A DNA stretch of 64,000 nucleotides, from NCBI RefSeq assembly GCF_030704535.1, contig NC_081812.1, positions 16,899,001 to 16,963,000 on the forward strand. Reading direction: 5' to 3'. Numbering within the stretch: position 1 is the first letter of the stretch; every line of letters begins with the position of its first letter. A program made the position numbers and the translations under genes. Under the pieces are notes generated by a model, which saw only the letters and a program-made list of their open reading frames with translations, searched no databases and was not told the origin of the DNA. Shown here in pieces: positions 39,301 through 51,875 of the stretch. This DNA is from Vitis vinifera (Eukaryota > Streptophyta > Magnoliopsida > Vitales > Vitaceae).

Positions 39301-41558
39301 ACACCAGTGCTTTAACACTCCAGGTATGGTCCTGAATTTTAACGTGTTTCTTCCTCTTTCATGGTTGCCTGCATATTCTTTTAACACATGCACACGGTAT
39401 AGCAGTTTCTTGAACACACTGTATTTTCCAACTATTTGAGTTGGCATATGGTTCCTGTATGAGATTTTGACTTTTAAATTGTTTTATTTTCTTTTAATGA
39501 TCCAAATACTCCATTAACTGAGCATACTTTTACATACTTGTTTACCTAAAGTTTCATGGAAATGTTTTTATATGAAATCTCTTAGATGTATTATTCTTAG
39601 ATTTTGCCAGTCCTTTGACTTGATCATTGAGTTCAAGTTATACAATATAGCCTTAATAATGCTGATGGTGGCTGATTGAGTATACTTATTAAATTCTCAG
39701 AATTTCATATGATGCAATTCACTAAGTGTTATTAGTATAATCAGAAAAACAGAGAAAAGGGTTGGAATTTTACCCCCTTTTCAAAATTCAACTAATAAGA
39801 ATTGCATGAAAGTGTTTCTGGAATCTATACTGTAAGAGTCCAAGAGAGGATTTGAATATTGTTGAGGAACCAATGTTTCTAAAAGCTTAAGCTGTTAGAA
39901 TTTGGGCCCACAATATATACCATCTTTCTAACTCTCTCCATACCCATTTTTTACCTATCATCAAAAGAGAAAAAAAAAAGAAAGGAAAAAAACTGTCCAT
40001 ACCCATACATGGAGAGATAGGGACAGACAGTCTCCTTTGGGCTGGTCTAGGGGCTTAATAAATTAGGGAAATCAACATGTAGTACTGTTCAAACTCCTAA
40101 CATCTCGCTGATTGAGACTCTAATACCATGTTGAGCCATGAAAATGCTTTAGTTGTTAGAATGTGAACCACAATGCATATCATACTCTCTGACAGATATC
40201 ATAAGCTAAAAGAATTGAAGCTCATAGAAGCAAGTGGTAGCACAACCGTGGTAAATAACTAGAAAAGGCTTCCATCTCAAAAAGGAAGCACCAGTATGTT
40301 TGCTTTTTAATATTGATATTGTTTGACAAACTATTGCTCCATCCTACAGCATAATAATTGAATTTGAGAATCTTAATCAAATGGAATTTCCTTAATATAG
40401 AGATGAACAACAGCCATCTCATAATGAAAAAACAGTCACATGTGCAACATATGTTTATAATTAGGATTAAGTAGTTCTATAAAAAATTAATTTAGGGGTA
40501 ACATTGTGCTGCATGAGGAAACATGTGCCTACTCTGTATTTTTGTTTTTTAGCAAATTAGAGATATTAATATTGATATTGTTTGACAAAGCTATTGCTCC
40601 ATCATACATCATAATAATTGAACTTAAGAATCTGAAATTTGAGCTTGGGAGGTTGCAAATCTATGAGGCAATTACCTCGTTTACATAAAGATCATATTAA
40701 ATTATCAAATAGTATGCTTTTGGAGAGTAAAATAGGCAGCGGTAACCATGGAAAACACTTCTTAATCATGTGAGCTGTTGTGAGAAATCAAATGGAATTT
40801 CCTTGATATAGAGATGAACAATAGCTGTCTCAGAATGTGAAAATAAGGTCACATGTGCAACAGATGTTAATAATTAGGATATAGTAGTCCTATAAAAAAA
40901 TAATTTATGGATAATATTGTGCTGCATGAAGAAACATGTGCTGACTCTGTATTTTTGTCTTTTAGCAAATTAGAGATATCGATCCTTGGAAAAATCAGTC
41001 CCAATAGTTTTGCTATTTATTTAGTCTTGATGTCAAAATAATTAGCTTGATGCCTCTTGAATGTATAATAGGATTATCAGATGAATGATAACTATCTCAG
41101 AATAAAAAACAAAGTTCTATGTGTGACAATGTTTCAACCAGTCATGCAAAAATAATTTAGGGGTTATGGTGTGCTGCATAAGGAAATTATGCCTACTCTG
41201 TATTTTTGTCATGTGGCAAATTAGAGATATGGATTCTTGAAAAGAGTAATCCCAATCCCAATAATTTTGCTAATTGGTCTTTGATGTCAAAATTATTAGT
41301 CTTGGTGCACCATGAATGTACCCTCTGCCAACATTTTGTTATTAGATTAAGAATATCTATTGAGGGGTTTATTACCTACTTGGAGTTTGAATTTGTTTTA
41401 AACTTTTGCAGGTCTTGGGGAATGCAAAGGGGGCTGTTGCTGTAGTTATATCAATTTTAATATTTAGAAATCCTGTCTCAGTGACAGGGATGCTGGGCTA
41501 CATGCTCACTGTTATTGGAGTTGTTCTGTACAGCGAATCCAAGAAACGGAACAAATGA
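36384..41558 (+). CDS. Nucleotide-sugar transporter, NST-KV/A/G (UDP-uronic acid transporter-like)
   Basis: Four exons: 36384-36824, 38850-38953, 39095-39323, 41412-41558. They give 921 nt and 306 aa. Hydrophobic throughout, with about ten membrane segments of the drug/metabolite transporter fold. Family signatures: [19 protein letters not shown] near the N-terminus, [52 protein letters not shown], then [19 protein letters not shown] with [13 protein letters not shown] near the C-terminus, ending in a basic ESKKRNK tail. This is the plant KV/A/G clade related to the UUAT UDP-glucuronate/galacturonate transporters of the Golgi, which feed pectin and glucuronoxylan synthesis; the remembered best relatives are At3g11320 and At5g05820. 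The exact substrate is inferred. Intron 1 is about 2 kb and intron 3 carries local repeats. Confidence 0.93.
40309..41230 (+). repeat. Triplicated segment in transporter intron 3
   Basis: A unit of about 190 bp (ggaatttcctt..tatagagatgaaca, cacatgtgcaaca, gtgctgcatga, actctgtatttttgt, agcaaattagagatat) occurs at about 40375-40566 and 40786-40979, with a more diverged third copy at 41088-41230. A second unit (aatattgatattgtttgaca...attgctccatc) occurs at 40309-40375 and 40565-40633. It is a local tandem amplification of intron DNA with no coding content. Confidence 0.8.
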
Positions 41559-42588
41559 GAACCCTAAACACACACTATCTTGTTTTACTTCTCATGAGGG
41601 TGCAGTGGAAGCCTCCAGGCCCATGATCCTAAGATATGCTTGTAGCTGAGGCCATTTCATGGTCCCCATGATTCTTTTACGGGAAATTGGAAAGAAGAAT
41701 TTCCACTTGTATTAACAGAGAAATTTTAGTAAAAGCTCCTATTTTCCCTGTACTATCAACAGTTCGTTTAGGGGTGGGATTCAGCCCCAATTGGTAATTT
41801 TATTTTTCTTCATTTTGTCTTTAAAACCTTGGTGTCATATCTTGATTATTTAATGAAAGATGTATCGATATATTTTTATTTACACTGGAGTTATTATTGT
41901 TATTATTATTATGAGTAGCAGTTACATTGTTGGACAAGTACTGTAAGATTGCGGTTGATAGCAACTCTTACCCTATGTTGCGGTTGGTGGTCCTACTGGT
42001 TTTCCATAAATATATGAATCACGAGAACAAAGTATTCATCTTAAACACTATTATTGCGGATGGGTTGGAATTCAACATGAGAAAACATACACGACATTTG
42101 CGCCTTTGGTAAAACTAAAACCTATCGAGGAATTCTCGCCACTTACATGAAGAATAATTCTGAGAATCGGAGAAAGGCAACTTTTTGTGGGAATGCCTGC
42201 CAAGGTTCCGTGTCTCTGGTAAATACCCTGCAAATTTACCAACTTGTTCATGACGCTGCTGACGCGGCGAGGCAAGATTGGCTTGAAGGCAATTTGAAGT
42301 CGAACGTGGACGGAGCATGTAAAAGTGGGAAAAGAGGGGAAAAAAAGATGTAAAAAGGAAAATAGAGAAAGGGAAATGCGTTGTGACTTGTGAGTAGTGC
42401 AAATGAGTAATGGCGCAAAAACGAATAAATGAAGCTGACGAGGAAGAGCACAGCGAAGCAGCCAATTGCCGAGACTTGGTTGTTGCTTTTCCCGAGATTC
42501 CCAATTTACAGCGAAGCCGTTACTCATCTCTTCACTCTTGCTTCTCTCGACATTTTGTATTTGTTCGGCGCCACTCTTCTAGACTTCC
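41559..42588. other. Intergenic region between transporter and UCP1
   Basis: About 1 kb containing the transporter 3' UTR and the UCP1 promoter. Reading frames at 42070-42530 on both strands overlap each other and have no domain. No other feature is seen. Confidence 0.6.
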
Positions 42589-42597
42589 TTTATAAAA
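42589..42597 (+). promoter_or_regulatory. Probable TATA box of UCP1
   Basis: TTTATAAAA lies 81 nt before the ATG at 42678, followed by a short pyrimidine-rich leader without ATG. This spacing gives a leader of about 50 nt. Confidence 0.6.
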
Positions 42598-42677
42598 ATA
42601 AACTAGAACCCTAATCATCTCTTTCCATATTCTATTCTGAGACCTCCAGGGTCCAATCACTAAACTCCTCTCTCCTC

Positions 42678-45600
42678 ATGGCGGATCACGGTCCCAAAAC
42701 CAATATCTCCTTAGCTGGAACCTTCGCTAGTAGCGCTTTCGCTGCTTGTTTCGCTGAGGTATGCGGTTGCCTTTTGACTGTCTTTGAAATAAATCTACGA
42801 TCGCTTCGTGTTAATTTTTGTTGTTCTTAGTTTCTGAGATCTGCTGTGATGGATCTGGGAGTGGAGTGTGAATTTAGCTTTGGGAAATTGTGCTGTTTAG
42901 GACCTTACCTTTTTGTTTTTGTGTTTGTGTTCTGCTTTTCAGACACACTGCACCATTAAACACATTTTCCTCTCTACTGATTTTAGAAGCACAAAACTCG
43001 TTTAGATAATGCACCAAAGAGGTCCTTAGTTACAATAATAGACGTGATCATGGTGCATGGACTCGGTGCTGAGTAAGGAAATTCCGCAAAATCAGGGTAT
43101 TTGGCCTAGATTCCTACGGGTTTTACAAGATGTGTTGAGTAAGAATGAACTCCGCTGAACTGGCTGAATACAGGTGTATCATTTTTCATTGATTTGGAAC
43201 CCAGAACCCTGAGAAATGTCAAAATCTGTCCTAATCAGGTGATTCTATGCATCAATTCCATCAGTTTGAATTTTGCCTGATATTGGTAGATAATTTACTT
43301 TACCCTGAAATCATGCAGTCCAAGAACCATCAATTCTAATTCTTATCCTTGTGCGTGGATTCTGGATCTTCTAGAAAAATCCAGTTCAGTAGGGTTAAAA
43401 CGCCTGAATTGTGTGCGGACCAAGTATAACTAGGTTCTTTGAGTGGTGTTGGGGTTCTTTTACATTGTACCAATGTGTTTCTTCTTACATGTATACCATG
43501 AGAAATTCAAGACACCAAGCTTCTAAAGATTAATTTGGATCCTTGAAATAAACTACCTTGTACTGTCTTGATGTAAATTGGTTCCTATGGTGTTATGGCA
43601 TCCCTGAAGTGTTTTTAATTTTGATGCAGATCTGTACAATTCCTTTGGATACTGCTAAAGTTAGGCTTCAGCTCCAAAAGAAAGCTGTTGCAGGAGATGG
43701 AGTGGCCTTACCAAAATATAGGGGTCTGCTAGGTACAGTTGGTACCATCGCTAGGGAAGAAGGCATGTCAGCACTCTGGAAGGGCATTGTACCAGGATTA
43801 CATCGTCAATGCCTTTTTGGAGGCTTAAGAATTGGGATGTATGAGCCTGTAGGTTTCAAATCTTTTCCTCTCCCCCTCTTTTTTGATTGATTAGTCTTAA
43901 TTCTCATGCATAATCTACATGCTCGACAGGTGAAGGCCTTCTATGTGGGTAAGGATCATGTTGGAGATGTTCCTTTATCCAAGAAAATACTTGCTGCACT
44001 AACAACTGGTGAGCACATATGCTGGACTCTGATGTACTTGTTTTTCATTTGAATATAATGAGTATGGTGAGCACATACTCATGATTCCTATTAAACTTGT
44101 GATTGGGATTTAATTCTCATGATGTACTTGTTTAATTCTCATAATTAAACAGGTGGTCTAGCGATTACAATTGCCAATCCAACTGACCTTGTGAAAGTTC
44201 GACTTCAATCTGAAGGAAAATTGCCACCTGGTGTGCCAAGACGCTATTCCGGATCATTGAATGCTTATTCTACAATAGTGAGACAGGTGGAACATCTTGC
44301 CCTTATATGCATATTATTTATTAGTTTCTTTATAATTTATTTAAGTTTCATTTGTTTGATGTCTTTATCCAATTTTACTAATTTGTATCTAAAATTTAGG
44401 AGGGAGTTGGAGCTCTGTGGACTGGGCTTGGACCGAATGTAGCGAGAAATGCTATTATAAATGCTGCTGAACTAGCCAGTTATGATCAAGTGAAGCAGGT
44501 TGTCTACAAAGTTTCATCATTGGTGGACTATTTTTGTCTTATGATGTGCAACTTTGTAATTATATTTGCCTCTTTATTTCAATGCAGACGATTTTGAAAA
44601 TTCCAGGGTTCAAAGATAATGTTTTGACTCATCTCTTAGCTGGTTTGGGGGCGGGTTTTTTCGCAGTCTGTATTGGCTCCCCAGTTGACGTGGTATCTCT
44701 CTATTTTCACATTTCCTCTCTTCAAAAAGAGTTTTTGTTTTGTGCATTTTACAGCATGATAGTGATACTGATAACCATTCTACTTAAGAATGCCTATCAA
44801 ATGGATGTACTGGCTTGGGTGAGAGTTCTGAGACCATGTATTATGTAGGCAAACCAACTAGAACTTCTCTAAAATGTTTCTGTCAAAACTTGCGACTGCT
44901 CGACTTGAACCATTGTTTTGATAATCAACTTTTTAGCTGATTACCATCATTTTTTTTTTTGCAAATAAGCATGTCTTGGATGATAGATAATCATATTTAG
45001 GCTTGTTTCCATGTCAATATCAGTAGTTATGACCAGGAGCCCCACTATAATACATCTTGTAAGTTGAAGTCTTTTTTATTACAGTAAGTATGAAATTATT
45101 TATTAGCCATACAATGATAATAGTTCAGGATAATAAAATATCTTGGACTATCTGGTTTTATCACATTTCTCGACAAATTTGTCTTGAAGTGCTTGAGAGT
45201 TTTTAAATTAGGCGATTCCAAATCATCCCAACAAATTGTTCTTAACATGGATCAGTAATTTAACAGGATATTTTGGTAATGGTTTTTCATTATGGAATAT
45301 ATGTATCTTATACCATTTTGTATCTAAGTACATTGCAGAAACTTTTATGTAAATTTTCAAATATGGTTGTTCAAAATGATTTCACTGTGATTTTTGAGTT
45401 CTAAGAAAATTTTCTAAATGGTCTAATAATGCGATCGATTTTTCTACCAATCCAGTTATGCAGAATGAAGTGCTTTTCCAATATTATGGTATTCACTAAC
45501 ATTAGAAATAACTAGCAGTTTGCACAGTCAGGATTAGATAACCTGTTCTTGGTGGATACTGCTCTACCTGGCTTGCTTCAACAACTGATATAGCTCCAGC

Positions 45601-47191
45601 TGGTTAGCAGTTTAAATTTTATTATGTACTTACAACTACTAGTTTCTCAACAAATGATATCGTATTTAACTTATTCATGTTATTATAATCTTCCTTTTTA
45701 AGTTTCAATAGTTTTTGTTCCTGTAGAATGATCATATATTCATTTCTTAACAGTTAGACCTTATAAAAATTGTATCTCCCATGAATTAATTCTTTTAAGT
45801 CCTTATCATGAGCTGGTCACTTAAAATTTGCTTTCTGAAGTCATATGTGGCTCAATGCACAGTGTAATTGAAGCCGTAAAAGTCATAATATCAATTCAGC
45901 TGTAATACAACTTGATGTTTTTTGGTTCCTTTTCAGGTTAAGTCAAGGATGATGGGAGATTCCACATACAAAAATACACTGGATTGTTTTGTCAAGACTT
46001 TGAAGAATGATGTATGTGAATTGACACCACTGTGCTCTCATGTGCTTTCTTTCTACATGATATGAAGTTTTCTACCTTTCTGATGTTTAGACTATTGACG
46101 TGGTGAAGATCATTGTCCTTGATCATTTTCTTCTAATGGCTTTCTTTTCTGTTCTTTGAGTGGTGCTACTTTTTCTGAAAAAAAAAAAAAAAGAAGATAA
46201 ATAAGTGTGTATTTTATATAAAATTTAATAATATTTTCTGATTGTAAAATCAGACAACAGGAGGTGGACCCAAACAGGCATTAACTTACCATTTTATTAC
46301 TATGATAATGTTTTTTTTTATAAGAAGATAGATACATATTAATCTGGGCAATTTGTGTTTATGTTATTATGTATGTTGATCACACTGCGAAATACATTGC
46401 AGAACTGTTCTCATTATTCTCCATGACAAATTCTCATTCACCAAAACTTGTGTTCATTGTTTTCTCATTAAAAAAAAAAAAAAAAAACTTATGTTCATGG
46501 TAGGAAAAAAAAATTTAAAGATTTGCAAATACTGTATTACTTGCTGCTAGTATGTAGCTATAGTTATTGTTAATGACATAAGGGCTTTTATTTCTGTTAC
46601 CCTGCTGTTTGCACTTTGGATCTCTGTTACAATTGACTCGGATAAGGATCTTTTATGTGAATGCAGACAGCTATGTTAACTAACATGCGAACTCACATCA
46701 ATATCTGTTTTGCAGGGGCCTCTTGCCTTCTACAAGGGTTTTATACCAAATTTTGGACGGCTGGGATCTTGGAACGTCATCATGTTTCTGACCTTGGAAC
46801 AGGTACAGTTTCAAATTGTGTGATACTCTTATGCCCCTTTTAATTGTTCTGGTCTTGCTTTGCACATGGTGGTGCATGGCTTTCAACTTCATTTCCAGAT
46901 GTTTTTATGGAAGTGCAAAAAACGTATTATATGGAGAATTGTGACTAGGAAACGTTACCTGCCTTTGAGATTGTGTTTTTCCTTTCGGCATACTGGATAA
47001 ATCTCTCTTGAAGGCTGGCCCTTTTCTTAGTAAAAGGTTTGAAAAGCTTGTTCATGGGGGCATCGGCTATGCTACCACTTAGAACTGAGTTGTTAAGAAA
47101 AGGAGTTTGATTTTCTCGTGTCCCCATGCTCATTGTTTCTCTCTTCCCATGACAGGCTAAGAAGTTCGTCCAACGCATAGAGTCGTCATGA
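42678..47191 (+). CDS. UCP1: Mitochondrial uncoupling protein (plant UCP1/PUMP1)
   Basis: Nine exons: 42678-42758, 43630-43848, 43930-44008, 44153-44286, 44400-44498, 44588-44692, 45937-46011, 46716-46802, 47156-47191. They total 915 nt, 304 aa. It has the threefold mitochondrial-carrier repeat; each repeat carries the Px[DE]xx[KR]x[KR] signature: PLDTAKVR at about 32-39, PTDLVKVR at 136-143 and PVDVVKSR at 236-243. The UCP-type stretches [28 protein letters not shown] and [21 protein letters not shown] are present. It sits in the inner mitochondrial membrane. Plant UCP1 is linked to fatty-acid-activated proton leak and, in reconstitution studies, to aspartate/glutamate/dicarboxylate exchange; the sequence alone does not separate these. 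The first exon ends after CFAE, as in other plant UCP genes. The coding sequence has no disruption. Confidence 0.96.
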
Positions 47192-50100
47192 GTTTTAAAG
47201 AGAGCTGACAATCAAGGTGGTAGCGAATAAATTTTGCATGGGATTACATCGATACTATTAAACGTCGTTTAGAGAAAAATAAAGAACCCAATTGGTTTCC
47301 GTTTTAATTGTATTTGTTGATTAGGCGAGCTGCAAGGGAAGCAATTAGAATGATCTTTTGCAAACTGAGAATCTTCACTTTTTTACTGGGGCATGGTTGT
47401 TGGGAACATGCTTCCTTTTCTGGGTTATTCACCACACTATTTCTTCATGGAGCCTCTGCAACTGTGTTGGTATGTTCTCTTTTGACCTAGGGATTGATTG
47501 ATATCGGTCCCCTCCATTATAAAAAGAAGGAAAAGAGACTTGATTAACAAGCTTGAGAGGTGAGTTTCAAATTTGACCAATCCATTTCAGTATGTTATTA
47601 CTTTAAAGAACAACTTTTAACTAAAAGTATCTTAATATAATTTGACATTATAATTACTAGAATCGATTTAGTTTTATGCGCGTACTTAAAAAGACTGTTA
47701 GGTAGTCCATTCCTTTTCCTTATTTCTCCCTGCATGCTATTAACGAGAATCTAGTTTTGCTTCCAATTTTTTATTTTCTATTTATTTTTTCTTCTTGTTA
47801 ATACCCCACCATCCAAAGATATTAAAAAAATTATAGATATAAGTTGGTTGGCTGAATGGCATATTTGTAAAATTTAGTGCCTAATGCTTGAGGATTCAGA
47901 GGCTTAATGATATATGTACTTTGTCAAAATTTCATATGCACAACTGGGCAAAACATAAATATGATTTTTTAAAAATTTTTGGTAAAATTGAAAATTAAAT
48001 GTTAAAATATTTAATTTTGAATTATAAGTGTTAAAAATTACAAGAATTTGATTAATAAAATGAAAAAGTGTATATTGATTATTTAGTCATGGAGAAATAT
48101 TAAATGTCCTACTAAAATTATCTGACCAATTATTTTTAAATAAAATTTAAATATAAAAAGATAAAAATACCTTTATCTTCTTCATGCCAACGTTATCTGC
48201 ACCGCGACCGAAAACCGCAATGCTATCTTCTTTTGTTCTCTCTCTTCCTTTCTTTTGAATCAGGTCGCTTTGGACGGGGATTTAGAGCCGTCCAAATCCA
48301 AAATTGTGAAAAGTAAAAAATATTCCGACCCACCACTTCAAATTTTTTATAACTTTAGTAGAAAGCAAACTTGGAACCACAAGAATTTATAATGGGGTTA
48401 GAAAAACGGGAAAAAAAAGGAGGGATTATGATTTATGAGTGCGGCTTCAAAGACACCCCTTGTCATGCCACGTGTCCAACTTCTTAACCCTCGAAACCCT
48501 CGGTCGATTCAGTACATCCTAATTTATTTATTTTTTGGTATCACCAAAATACTTTCCAGTTCTACTGTTTTGGTAAAATATTAAATATGGATTTTTTTTT
48601 TCACAACGACACCCACTAGCCCAAATATTTCATTGCAATAAAAAATTGAGTTAATTTCACTCACTCCTTAAAGTTTGAGATATATATTTAGAGGTTAATG
48701 AAAAAAAAAATGAAACAAATAAATTAAAGGAAAAAAAAAATCAAGGAAAAAGAAGTGAAAATGGTAAAGGTGTTTTTTTTTTAAATAAAAAAGGTGAGAG
48801 AAAATTGAAAAATAAAAAGATGTTTATTAACCATTATTTAATTTTTGATGGTCATTTAAATAAGACAAAAAATTTACTCACCTCCTAGAGTTTAAGATAA
48901 ATACATTTAATTACAATGATTTTAATTTTTTTTTAAATATGAGTGAAAATAACACATGAAAAAGAAAATAAAGTTATTTGATAAAATTTTAAATTAATAA
49001 TAATCTATACTTAATACGTCACATAAGAGATCAATAAAAATAAAATTATAATTATAGTATTAAGGAGGTGATTTTGATATTATAAAATTTTATCCAACAT
49101 AAAACAATTTCAATAAACAATTTTTTTTTTATTGAAACAAAAATTAGTAGAGTGTACTCGAGAAAGGTAGGTTATAAGGGCATTTGCATTATTAAAAAGC
49201 ATGTAGTATGTGAGTTGTATTGTAATGTACATATATATACTTTGTGTTACACCTTGGAGTGTTTTGTTTTGATATGTATCATCTTGAATCATCCATTAGA
49301 AGCTAACAAATCTAATAAGTATAGATCAAGAAGAATCTTAGTTATAAGGAAGATACGAAAGTACCTTGGTGTGTTTGACATTATAAATATAATTGGAGTG
49401 AAAATATCTTTTATATTATTTTATAAAAAAAGTATTAAAGTTGATGAAGAATATTTTTGTTCAAAAATAAAATTTTTTTTTTTGAAAGAGAAGTCTATAT
49501 TACCTGAAAGGGTTATATTTTAATCATTTTAATTAAGAATTCATTTTATACTAATTTTATGAAACGTTTCTAATTTTTTATTATTTAAAAAAATTATTTT
49601 CAATTGCTAAAAGTTTTGAAATGCTTTTTAAAACTATTGTCAAACAAGGTCCGTAAAATAAATTAATCTAATTATAACAAAAAAAAGGGCCAAATTGTGA
49701 CATTAAAGTTCAAAAAGGAAAATAAGTAGATTCTCTTGATATAATTTAATTATATCATAAAAATATATATTCATAATATTTAAAAAAAATGGTGGTTAAG
49801 TTGTTTTTATTTCTCTTATATTGAAAAAAAAGGAAATTTTTAAAAAACATCTTAATTCACACAAATAATTCGTAATGAATAAAAATTGGATAAAACAAAG
49901 TATAATCTTATAAAAAAAAATTAAGAAAAACAAATTTCAATAAAAAAAAAAGATAATAAAAATCAATATTTTGACAATCAGATCTAAACGATCGATCGTC
50001 AATTGCCCTCTCTAGTGCGAAATGAATTATTCAAAGGCTAAATCATTGTCAAATTACTTGAATCAAAAGTTAGATCATCAAATTGATAATTCGACCATCT

Positions 50101-51134
50101 AATTTTATATGAATCAATTAACTATTGTTTGACCAATTAGCGAAATGGGCTATTCAATGGTTAGATTGTTGTCAAACCGCTTGAACCAATAGTTAGACTA
50201 CAAATCGAGTGATTGAACTATTCAATCTCATACATACCAATCAACTATGATTTGACAAAAAACTTGTTAGACATCTACTCAAGTTTACCATTTACTAAGA
50301 TGTGTAAGGTACTGATAATACCCTTGGCTTGTAAATTTCCACGTCATAATTGAACTTGGGAGATGTGGTTAACAAAATGAACAAGGACTATTAAGTTAAA
50401 TAGCCGTTTTGATAAATAATATGATAAATATTTATATATTATTTTTTAAAATTTTCATCATATAAAACATTTAAACAAATATAAATATTTATGTATACAT
50501 TTATTTTTATAATGATTATTAATGATAAATATGAAATTAATTTATATATAATTTATATATTTTTTAAATAAAAAATACATAGACAACTAATTAAATTAAA
50601 CATTATAATTTTTTTTCATTTTAAATACATCTCCATATTTAAATGTTATACATGCTTTATTTAATAAAATTTAATATATTAATATATTTATATTGATCTT
50701 CTATCATTTAATTTTATATATCAATAGAAAATAAAATATAATTAAAAAATTTAATATATATATTAATTTATTATAATTATTTTTAATTTTAATAAAATAT
50801 AAATGATATATTTATGACAATCATAACTTTTCCGTTTAATGTATAACAAATAATTTTATTAAGAATTATATATATATAACCTAAGTTTTATTAATTTTAT
50901 AAACAATTAAAATAAAATTTATTTAAAATTTGATTATATTGTATCAAAAGATTGAACAATAAAATGTTGCTTAAGAGAAGTTAAATTTCAATCAGATTTT
51001 AAATCAAACTCCGTGTGGAGCAAAAATAGGATGGAGGCCGATCCCCTTTCTTAAATACCCCCAGGAAAGAGGACTGAGAGAAAGGAAACACCAACCGAGA
51101 AGTCGCCGCCGTACTCACCACTGCCGTATTCCCG
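47192..51134. other. AT-rich intergenic region between UCP1 and HAKAI
   Basis: About 3.9 kb with no supported gene. It is mostly very AT-rich (48540-50980), with homopolymer runs and a 123-bp tandem duplication at 50017-50262. A frame at 49152-49523 is low-complexity AT-rich DNA without family match. The last 150 bp before 51134 are GC-richer and look like the HAKAI promoter and first non-coding exon. Confidence 0.6.
50017..50262 (+). repeat. Tandem duplication, 123-bp unit
   Basis: Two diverged copies starting gcgaaatg at 50017 and 50140. Shared blocks include ttattcaa/ctattcaa, attgtcaaa, cttgaa, gttaga and atcaactat(t/g)(g/a)tttgac. It is non-coding and of unknown origin. Confidence 0.7.
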
Positions 51135-51840
51135 GTGAGATTTCTTCGCTGCTCATTCTGTCGCTGCACTTAATTCTCCGTCTTGTCTTATGTTCACTAT
51201 CAAAATTTCGGATTCCCGATCAAACTCTTGCGATTTACAGATTATGCTGCTGAAAATAGTTGTGATTCTATTCTAGGGTTTATATATAGGTTTTTCTTTT
51301 TTTCTTTTGGTCTTCGATACCATGATTGCAAAACATTGATTAGGGATTTAACGAATTTTATTTGGGCGACCTTGAATTCATTCATTTTTTCTTAAATTGT
51401 GTCGTGAAAATTTAGAACTTGTTTTGGTTTTTGAGAGTCGCATTCGAAAAGTTCGATGTGTAGTTGTTTGTGTGTTCGATAATATGCAATCTTTATGATG
51501 GTGATCTGATCCTGAGAGGGGTAAACTCTTTTGTGGCATGGTAGATGATGTTGCATTCATCAATTGTTACTACAATACGATAGGGTTTTTTGCTAAGAAA
51601 AACATTCAAGGCATGTGGGCCGTCGAGTCTTCGTTATCCAGTGGATACTGGTTATAGTTTGATGATTGTGATTGATTTTCCATTTCAAACATAGGGAATG
51701 ATTATCTTCCACTTATGCATTTACAAACTCCCTGTGTAAAATATATATTTTTTTTCTGATTTTGTACAGAAGGATACGGAAATTAATTTTTAATATTTGT
51801 TTGCCTTGATGATCTGAAGGGAAGGTTATTTGCTGGGCAG
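51135..51840 (+). other. Probable 5' UTR intron of HAKAI
   Basis: A donor after attcccg (gtgaga) and an acceptor gctgggcag 35 nt before the HAKAI ATG suggest a leader intron of about 700 bp. Inferred from splice signals only. Confidence 0.45.
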
Positions 51841-51875
51841 AAGATTGAAGGAGGGAGGAAGATAGTTGGGTGGAG

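Noticed and set aside
42072-42614. Several overlapping frames on both strands before UCP1
   Set aside because: They lie in the UCP1 promoter, including the TATA box region, and have no domain.
49152-49523. Plus-strand frame of 123 codons
   Set aside because: Composition follows the AT-rich background (Ile, Lys, Phe, Tyr), with no motif.
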